Shown here in pieces: positions 56,498-64,000 of a stretch of DNA of 64,000 bases. Location: NCBI GenBank assembly GCA_948567375.1, contig OX419760.1, positions 31,434,001 through 31,498,000 of the forward strand, written 5' to 3'. A program made the translations under genes and the position numbers. The notes beneath the pieces were generated by a model. That model ran no database searches and was not told where the DNA came from. It was given only the letters and a program-made list of their open reading frames with translations. The stretch's first letter is position 1. Each line of letters begins with the position of its first letter. This DNA comes from Lunularia cruciata. Its lineage: Eukaryota; Streptophyta; Marchantiopsida; Lunulariales; Lunulariaceae.

Positions 56498-58647
56498 TCA
56501 AAACCTTGTTTGTACTGTTGGTTCAAATTTCAATCATGGAACTAGACCGTCGAAGATGAAGGAAATGGAGGGCATAAATATTGAAGACATCCTGTTGCTC
56601 CACGTTGAAAATAATTGAAAATGGGCGGCCCTCTCTAACTTTCAGCAAGGTTATCGATGAGTGTGACCCTTAAAGTTAAAACTACACCAAGCACTCGGAA
56701 GAGCTGTCCAAGACTGGTGGTACTGTACATGATGGAGAAGAGATTTGATTCAAATTCAATTTGGAGAAAAGGATAAGTTTGGACAAGGTAAAATATTATG
56801 TTCTTTTCGTGGCGTAGTCGCCAGGTGGAGGCCGTGGTCGACCACAGTAGAGTTGGTCTTTTGCTACAGTTGTGCACGGTTGAAGCATGGTCTCCTCAGG
56901 CGTAGCAATATGGCCAAAGAATTAGATTTGCTGGTTTCTACTTTCTATCTCTACAGTAGCCAAAAGTATAAAGACGGGTGCAAGCAAACACACATATTTA
57001 AAACTTGCACGTCATCTGAATTGTAATCGTGTTCCTGCCGGTGTTGGGTGCAATTGGTGCCTTTTGATTCCACTCTTTGAAGAAGACAAATAATTCAGAA
57101 GTCTTGTTAAGAGTCACATTAAATTATCTCAAAGTCACCAAAGTTTAACGAGCTTAAATGCGTTTCCCTTGAAAGTTTGGGTTCCCTGAACAGCCATAAA
57201 TTGCATTAAAACAACTTTTCTACATCCAGGTTGAGAAGGTGTTATAGAACTAGAATTGAAGATACCAAACTATATATTGACTTTCTCTCTCTATGTACAA
57301 ATTTCTATGTAGCGTTACCAAGTCCCTTTGGGATTTTATGTAAATAATGAAGTTAAAGTTGGAATTATTATTAGAGAAGATGGATATTTGTTCTTTGGTA
57401 GATAAAGTGCAGTAAAAGAGAAAGAAGATGAGAACAGAAAGACATATCTTTGAAGTGAGATAGTCATAAAAATCGCTCCAACGATTCCCATTTTATTTAA
57501 ATATGATTCTATTTTGTGTCATTGACTATGTTTAGATAGATGTAGCCTTCTTGAGATGAATGAAATCTCGACGTTGTGGACAAACAAGTTCTGTATCGTG
57601 ATGATAAGACGTATATTACGGGGTGGATTTGAACTTACATGCAGTGGATTGTTGTTATAACCTGAAGAATCATCGACTATAATTTGTGAAGACTTGGCTC
57701 CTACGTCGGTGATAAAATCTTAGAACAAAATTTCATGAGAGAATACCAGATCCTTAAACGAAATCATCTGAAAAATATCAGAAATCTAATCAGAGTAAAT
57801 ATGTTGTGCTGGATTCTGTAAACTGATGGCATAAGGAAGTTGACATACTCACAAGATAAAACAAAAATTTCTGGAATATAGCATTTCCAGAAATTCCTAG
57901 AGTTCATCCGATCATCTGATGTCTAACTTCTAACATCACTCATGACACGTGAAGAGCGAAAATTTGGTAATGATGACAGTTTTTTGCTGAAAGCTATTGA
58001 TGACACTCTTTGAGGAATCCAAAACGAGCTACTGTAATCTGGTGTTCTAGGGACTGAAAGCTAGATGTGACCATTTCCCTCACCAAAAGCTATATTTGTC
58101 TAGATTTTGGTGAAGATTCAAGACTAAATTATAAAATGGCGATGTGACAAAGAACATGATTCTCTTCAGAAAATGACTTATACTCGGGGAACTGATATCA
58201 ATGTAACGGATTTCATGTTTATCTTTTCTCACCACTTATCGGGTAAACTTGAGGAGGCTGGAGCTTTCATGCATTTGTTCTTAACCACACGTGGAAGGAA
58301 GTATCGAAACAGCTACTATAGACTGATATATGCTGAAGGTATGATGGTATACACAAACCAACTGAGTAAGAAATGTTGTATGCTTTGTTTGCAGAACCTT
58401 CTTCTCGTGATGGTTATCCACTGGTTGCAAAATTCTGCAAAAATTGCCACTACAAATCTTGTACATGACTCAAACGAATATCCATAACAACTGCCTCGTT
58501 GCTTTTGCCCTTCGGTAAACTCAGTTGCCGCAATTTTCTTCTTGCAGACCAAATGTTACACGCAGAACCTTTATGATGTTTCACCGTCTGCCGATCGTTT
58601 GCGTCTGGACGAACTGAAAGATTATTGAGAAAGATCAATCTTACTTC
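56498..58647. other. Unassigned region
   Basis: Plus ORF 58173-58487 (104 codons) and overlapping minus ORFs show no recognisable motif. No element boundary or RNA gene was seen. Confidence 0.4.
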
Positions 58648-58659
58648 CTAAAGAGACTA

Positions 58660-58780
58660 TTGGAGCTTAGCCCCATTTTACTTTCTATGTCCTTTCTTAT
58701 GTCTTTTCCTTGTACGGTTTGATGGGGTCTTCCCATCCTTCTTGTCATTCTACGCGGTTATCTTTCCGATGAAGTTGAAT
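58660..58780 (+). mobile_element. LINE-tail insertion with 12-bp TSD
   Basis: ggagcttagcccc, cttgtacggtttgatggggt and ctacgcggttatc lie between exact repeats ctaaagagacta at 58648-58659 and 58781-58792. It is more diverged than the copy at 39.2 kb. Confidence 0.88.
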
Positions 58781-58830
58781 CTAAAGAGACTAAATGCAAT
58801 ATGTACTACAATAAAAGTCATCCTACGAGA

Positions 58831-58936
58831 AAAGGCGACCGCAGAGAATAACACAAAAGATGAAAAGACCCCCCACGAGCCGTACAAGGCATCCAGCCGT
58901 ACACAGAAAAGACATAGAGGTAAAATGGAACTAAGA
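58831..58936 (-). mobile_element. LINE-tail insertion, opposite orientation
   Basis: On the minus strand it carries the accttgtacggctcgtg and ctctgcggtcgcc blocks. The agccgtaca block is duplicated (two copies about 16 bases apart near 58880-58900). It lies 50 bases from the plus-oriented copy, so the pair forms an imperfect inverted repeat. No clear TSD found. Confidence 0.75.
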
Positions 58937-61260
58937 GGTATGAAGTATAGACTTTCATTGAACAGAAGAAATATGTTATTGTAACTGTCACAGTGAAAAT
59001 CTCGCTTAGTATGAAAGAATTAGAATAAAGTCAAGTTAAGTCAAGTGAAGTTAATCGAGTTAGAGACAACCCTATTTACAGAGGCAGGAAAGATCGCACA
59101 AGCCAGAGGATATAGCGTATTCTACATTGAGTTGGAGTATTTGACGAGAAGGCGCGTGGTTGCCTAAATGCAAAAGTACGCACAAAGTAGTCGTTGAGAT
59201 AAAATGTTGTTTCTTGGATTGAAAGAAACCTTTTGAAAATTGAGCTTTATTTTCTGAAGGTTTACCCCTTTGCCGTTAGAACAACAAGGATTATAATATA
59301 GCTTTTATTATATTGCAAGTTCAGCCCCATCATTTTTTGCATTTGGTTATTCACATGAGTGGAAAACAATCCAGCTTTGATAAGGTAGGGGGATTAGGGT
59401 GTGTATTCTATATATTTTGAATTGACCATTTTGGGGATACACGTAGAAAGTTGACTCTATGTACGAGCCTTTGTATAGCAAAATTTTATCTATCTATTTC
59501 ATACTCAGACAGACACGGTTGGAGCTGCAATCGCCACCACCTATAATAGCTTTTCTATCACTGAAAAAAATTAACGGCAGAAAGGATATTCAAAAGCCAT
59601 TGGCTTCCACCTACTGTAGACCTTACTTTTTAAAATAAACACTTCTCAGTTCTCAAAATAAAACAAGAGAAAGTCGTTATCATCCCCAAGAAATATCCCT
59701 GTTAACGCAGTGTCGTGCCATGTACTGTAGTCAATAGCCAACCTTGAACAGAAGTAACCAGCACTGAAACCTGTCTTCCTCACACTCGCGCTGCTCGGTC
59801 AGGTTACTGTGAAAATTGCCTGATGTGGTGTCGCCTTTACTAAGACCGAGACGATCCCTCTCCTGCACGTTAAAGCGTGGTTACGTGTGTTCCCCTTTAC
59901 GCAGTCGAATGTCTGTTCCCTTTAAGAAACTTCCCCAAAATACAGTACACAGCAGATAAACTATCGCTACTAAGTTTCAAGTTCTACCAGCACCTACAGT
60001 ACATGTGATGAATGTGATTGGAAACCGGCGGGTTAAAACAGTAGGAGAGGGTCAACACTTGCTACCTCCGACAGTGACCAGCCAAATCCATGGTCTTCGG
60101 ATCTGTTACTCGGTGCATCTCTAGGTTAACGGAACTGGACGGACCTTGTTGCTGTGGGATCCGGAAGATCTGATAAGACACGTCTGCCAAGGGTTTTGTT
60201 CTTCACCATCAGGATCCGACACGCGTAGAGAATTCTCGAGGCACGTAGCACTGAAAAGGTGGTATATACAGTAGCTACGGTAGGGCCCTGGTCCCGCCAG
60301 TATGGCAACTTCCGAGAGAATGCGTCTTGCGGAAAGTTTTGTGAAGTACAGTACAGTGAACGTACGAGACTTGTTTCTCCAGTCTGCAGGTAAGGTTCAA
60401 TTCCCCGAATAGGAGGCAGGTACGACAACATGTCCCCGGTGATCGACGACGTCTAAATGGCCGGTAGGAATTCGTCGGACGGCAGTGACTAGTTGTACGT
60501 GTGTTAGTTGCAGACGGAGCTACGGAGGTTTCCCGAACTGGAACAAAATTGTTGAGGTCCACTTTGTCCTATCTGTGGAATACATAGTTTGCACTTATGT
60601 ATCTAATATTATGCTTTGTTTCAGTTTGATGGGGTTGTATAGACGATGAACTTACGTGGTCACTTTCTTCAAGCTCTTTAGAGAGTACTTGATGAGTTGC
60701 ATAATTTTTACACTTCGGTCTTGCTTCTATACCGGCATTATATGAAACGTTAAATCAATTTATGATGTCAGTCTCTATTTGAGAAATATTAGATTATCGT
60801 CCAAATTCTGCAATCTCCCTTGATATATTTTATTGCTTCATGACTTAACGATAGGGACAAGCATTAAGATCTTTTCAGTATTTTACACAGATGATAATCA
60901 AGTGTGTGTCACGGAAAACTATTACTTGGGATTGTAAAACAGTTTCTTTTTTTTTTTCTTGTGATTCAAAGGTTCTGCATGGCTGAAAACCAGGTACTGG
61001 GACAATAAAATTACGAGGAAATGTACAATTAAAGAACCACTTTTAGAATCATGATTCTGGATCTAAGTGAAGTTGAAGAATGTCCCGAGGTGCAAGTTTT
61101 AGAACAAGATAAGGAGAGTTGAATTTTAAAGCTAAGTGAGAGACAAAGACTCAGCTAGGGCGAGGAGTTACGCCGCCACACAGGGCTATGATAATGGATA
61201 GAGATCCACTAAGTGCAGACCTATATCATAATTTGGGTCCTCTTCTCTTATGTCCACTTG
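58937..61260. other. Unassigned region
   Basis: No supportable gene. 59.7-60.55 kb is GC-richer and contains minus ORFs of 95-101 codons without motifs. Confidence 0.4.
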
Positions 61261-61428
61261 TAGGGTTGCCTTGCGTATATATTGGTTGAATTTGCCAGCG
61301 GTGTAAAAGGAATGGCTTTAAATCTAGAAAATGAAAACGTAGGAATTGTTATATTTGGTGGTGATACTAACATTAAAGAAGGAGATATTGTAAAGTTTGT
61401 GGAATTTCACGTGTAGGGTTGCCATGCG

Positions 61429-61435
<7 letters not shown>
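61261..61435. repeat. 22-bp direct repeats flanking the atp1 fragment
   Basis: tagggttgccttgcgtatat at 61261 and tagggttgccatgcgtatat at 61414, one mismatch over 22 bp. The right copy runs into the (ta)n run at about 61430-61457. They may be a target duplication created when the atp1 piece was captured. Confidence 0.8.
61282..61395 (+). pseudogene. atp1: Mitochondrial atp1 (ATP synthase alpha) fragment
   Basis: 38 codons read [20 protein letters not shown] then [18 protein letters not shown]. This matches the conserved N-terminal beta-barrel region of the mitochondrial F1-ATPase alpha subunit (family wording close to [20 protein letters not shown]). Homology starts and stops abruptly, with no start codon. 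The fragment sits between two copies of tagggttgcc(t/a)tgcgtatat (61261-61282 and 61414-61435). A nuclear insertion of mitochondrial DNA is the simplest reading. A piece of a nuclear homologue is possible. Confidence 0.8.
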
Positions 61436-61457
<22 letters not shown>

Positions 61458-61460
<3 letters not shown>

Positions 61461-63257
61461 ATTTTTACCAGTGAAATTTACAAAAAAATTTATTTTCATT
61501 ATGAAGGCAAAGAAATAATCATAAACAAGGAAATATACACACGAAAACAGCGTACATACATGCAATTCTTATTTTCTCTATGATTATACATTGCTACTAT
61601 TATACACGTTTATTTCATCAGTCCAATAATCTTGGAGCAAAGTAAAACTTCAAGATGAAAGTATGTGAGTTTTGCTAGCTCAAAAACTGTGATGAATGTA
61701 AAAGTCCAAAGACATTGAGATCATGTAAAATCTAGAATTTTCGAGTTTATCAAAGCTTATTCTAAAATCATAACTTCCTCTTAGAAGAACCATACAGCCT
61801 ACGAACTGATCACCAGATACAATACCAATCGTGGAAGTCAAAATAGTATAACATATACTATAAGGCAAGCACCTTTCAGTAAGGAGTGCTCCTTACGCTA
61901 GAGTTCGGTCAACATATTGCATTACTACCCCATGAAAGTCATAAGCTGATTACTCTTATTCTTCAGTAGTCAAGCTCTTCGTTTCAAATACCTCTTGACA
62001 GAATAATGCTGCTCCACATGTACGCTCACATACATTGACCACGAGATTTGTTGAACTTCACATCCTTACGTTCAGGCTAATAGGTTCTAGACTGTGTTGA
62101 AGATATAACTTTACTGTAGCAGAAGTCAATGGACTCCTAGACACATAGGAGGTCCATGGATAGAGCAATTCAATAGCCCCATACGCTGTGTTATTTTCTC
62201 ACTACGGATCTAGAATAAAGGATATAGAATACTGCAGCTTGAACGTAAACTTGTCTAATCCCACAACCAACTCTAGTCCCTCCGCTCCCAACGTCCTGCT
62301 GCAAAATATCTGTCCATATATTCCCAAAGATTCTCCAAGAGTATCTCTTTTCCTCTTTGTATTATTGTATCAATATATTTCTCAGGCTACGTGAAACATG
62401 TTCAATCTAAATTTGTCGACAATTGATATAAGTGCATAATTACTGAATCTTCTGGTTCAGATCAGCTTTGATTGTGGTACACAGGGAATAATTTGAAGAT
62501 TTCCCCTCCCACTAGGGAGCATCTATAGAAACACAGATTCTGACCGCGAACTTCAAATGTTTGCAATTGACTTGATCAAACAAACACCCATGAGACTCTC
62601 ATATTGTGAACCAGTCTTTAGCTGACTTTCTGATTGTCGTGACTCACGACGGCTAATACACATAGAGATATGGTTATACACGGAACAGGCATAACTAACA
62701 GCTTCATGCTTAGAAAGGAAATATGATAATGGAGAAATAATACATCAAACTTTAACATTTTATAATGTTTAAAACCTTCATCATGCTGCCAAAACTTTTG
62801 TTCACAACAAACATAATCAACACTGGAGTGCAGGGTATTAAACTAGTTGACATTAAAATGCACCCAACTCGATCAGAAAGAAAAGACTAAACTAAATAAG
62901 AGAAAAACTAAACTAAATAAGAGAGTAAATTACCTTCCCAGAGACAGGCTTCATGCTCAGATATCCTTCCTACATTGAAGGAGTTAAAGACCACGAAGAC
63001 AATCATACACTCGACTGTATGCTTTATGTCAATACAGTGTTACTGAGTGATGATTAAACAGCTCTCTCGGATCCAGAACGTCCTTAGCGCGCGGAGGAGC
63101 AATGTCAACTTGATCCCATCCCCTATTCCACCTTCTAAGAACAATACGATTCCTTCGAAACCGATCCTTCAATCAAATCCCCTTACGTCCACGTTACAAC
63201 TCAAAACAATCTGAACACAAAGGACGAAACCCAATCCATTCCAAAAGACGCATAGGA
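61458..63257. other. Unassigned region
   Basis: No gene or element recognised. A short duplicated phrase 'actaaactaaataagaga' occurs near 62.89-62.92 kb. Confidence 0.4.
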
Positions 63258-63266
63258 ATTGTAAAA

Positions 63267-63343
63267 ACTGCGTTTCATCCTTGTGCGGCTTGATGGGGTC
63301 TTCCCATCCTTCTTCTTGTTACCCTACGCGGTCGCCTTTTTCG
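63267..63343 (+). mobile_element. LINE-tail insertion, shortest coding-free form
   Basis: catccttgtgcggcttgatg through ctacgcggtcgcctttttcg, lacking even the ggggcttagcccc hairpin. It is flanked by attgtaaaa at 63258-63266 and 63344-63352. Confidence 0.82.
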
Positions 63344-63599
63344 ATTGTAAAATGTGCCAGACAAAGTCGTCATAATTCGATATCTGTTCAACTGCATGTT
63401 AGACGTGAGAAACATGACAAGATCGCGCTTTGACTTGAACTGAGAGAGATTATGAGCTAGTGAGAGAGAGTCAGCAAATTTCTCACGCGGAGCATGGGGC
63501 AGAAGTTTCTGCAGGGAAAGGGACGCTTGACCATGCTTTACTATGCTTACTGGGAGGGTTAGGACCATACCTAGTAGCGGGGTTCGAAGCGAACAGAAC

Positions 63600-64000
63600 C
63601 CAAGAGAATGGACTGATCGAATCAGACCAGGGACAGAGCAGAGTTTGGGGGTTAGAGTCCGTGAGTTGTAAAGTACAGTAGAGATGTCCACATGTGGGAG
63701 AGAGGAGTGAGTGAAGTCTCTGTGTGCTTCACGGCTTTCCTTCGCCAGGCCCACGCGGAAAGCAACGAGTGGGGATGGAGAGTGAAGCCGGTTAGTGTGG
63801 AAGGAGAGGAGGAGGACAAGAGAGAAGTCAGTCAGCCAGTCAATCTATGGTCAAGACCTGTGAAGAAGAAAGGAGCAACAGCTGAGGCGGAAGTAAGCTG
63901 GTGCTTTGTATAGCGCCACTCACTCGATTTTCTGAAGCATCGACGTAGTCATTTTGGTTCCATTTTCCAGATTCTCCTACTCTGTTTTTCTTTTGCAGGA
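63600..64000 (+). other. Possible 5' exon and first intron of a gene running off the window
   Basis: From about 63600 the sequence becomes GC- and purine-rich, like a plant 5' leader. A donor-like gaagtaagc (gt at 63893) is followed about 100 bases later by a strong polypyrimidine tract and cag (63980-63998), with two bases of the next exon. No clear ATG can be chosen. The call rests on composition and splice-like signals only. Confidence 0.35.

Noticed and set aside
60126-60562. Minus-strand ORFs of 95-101 codons
   Set aside because: Arg/Thr/Ser-rich with no recognisable domain. They overlap each other in different frames in a GC-richer patch.
63258-63352. 63.3 kb tail copy as a terminator of the neighbouring gene
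   Set aside because: The TSD attgtaaaa on both sides and its identity to other copies show it is an insertion.
1-64000. CRISPR arrays, bacterial operons, riboswitches, tRNA genes
   Set aside because: Looked for regular spacer-repeat arrays, clustered same-strand genes and cloverleaf-like sequences and saw none. A tRNA covariance scan would be needed to exclude tRNAs fully.

Overview
The window looks like nuclear DNA of a land plant. A non-seed plant, probably a moss, is my best guess, but I could not test this. The evidence is GT-AG introns, a plant-type DUF218 gene, decayed SERAC1-like hydrolases, fragments of plastid 16S/ndhD and mitochondrial atp1, and dense retrotransposons. There is no operon structure and no bacterial or phage gene content. 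Only one host gene looks intact: a three-exon membrane-anchored DUF218 (YdcF-like) gene on the minus strand at 13.9-15.5 kb. Nearly everything else is mobile or decayed.

Layout. 1-6.4 kb: two decayed copies of an alpha/beta-hydrolase, flanked by ~0.5 kb inverted arms. 6.4-7.15 kb: a pogo/Tigger-type transposase remnant. 7.15-10.4 kb: unassigned sequence and a small tandem duplication. 10.38-11.08 kb: a 5'-truncated LINE. 11.14-11.99 kb: plastid 16S and ndhD fragments followed by a very AT-rich tract. 13.9-15.5 kb: the DUF218 gene. 17.2-21.07 kb: an apparently full-length non-LTR retrotransposon with one long intact ORF (reverse transcriptase, CCHC finger, restriction-like endonuclease) inside an 11-bp target-site duplication (TSD). 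Its structured 3' end recurs as short insertions across the whole window, several with clear TSDs.

21.4-30.2 kb and 33.2-40.2 kb hold two collinear, decayed DNA-transposon-like assemblies. In each the order is a Myb/SANT-like ORF (+), an unknown coiled-coil ORF (-) and a PIF/Harbinger-like transposase (-). The second assembly is cut by a chromovirus at 40.19 kb. That older minus-strand chromovirus is itself split by a younger relative at 44.14-49.88 kb, a clear nested insertion. The younger element has LTRs packed with heat-shock-element motifs upstream of a TATA box. At 50.4-53.5 kb lies a third, deleted LTR element whose integrase is followed by a decayed PHD finger.

53.5-64 kb is mostly unassigned sequence. 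It contains several LINE-tail insertions, a 38-codon atp1 fragment between direct repeats, and at the right edge what may be the 5' end of a gene running out of the window. Coordinates of decayed elements are estimates by eye. No database or alignment search was run.
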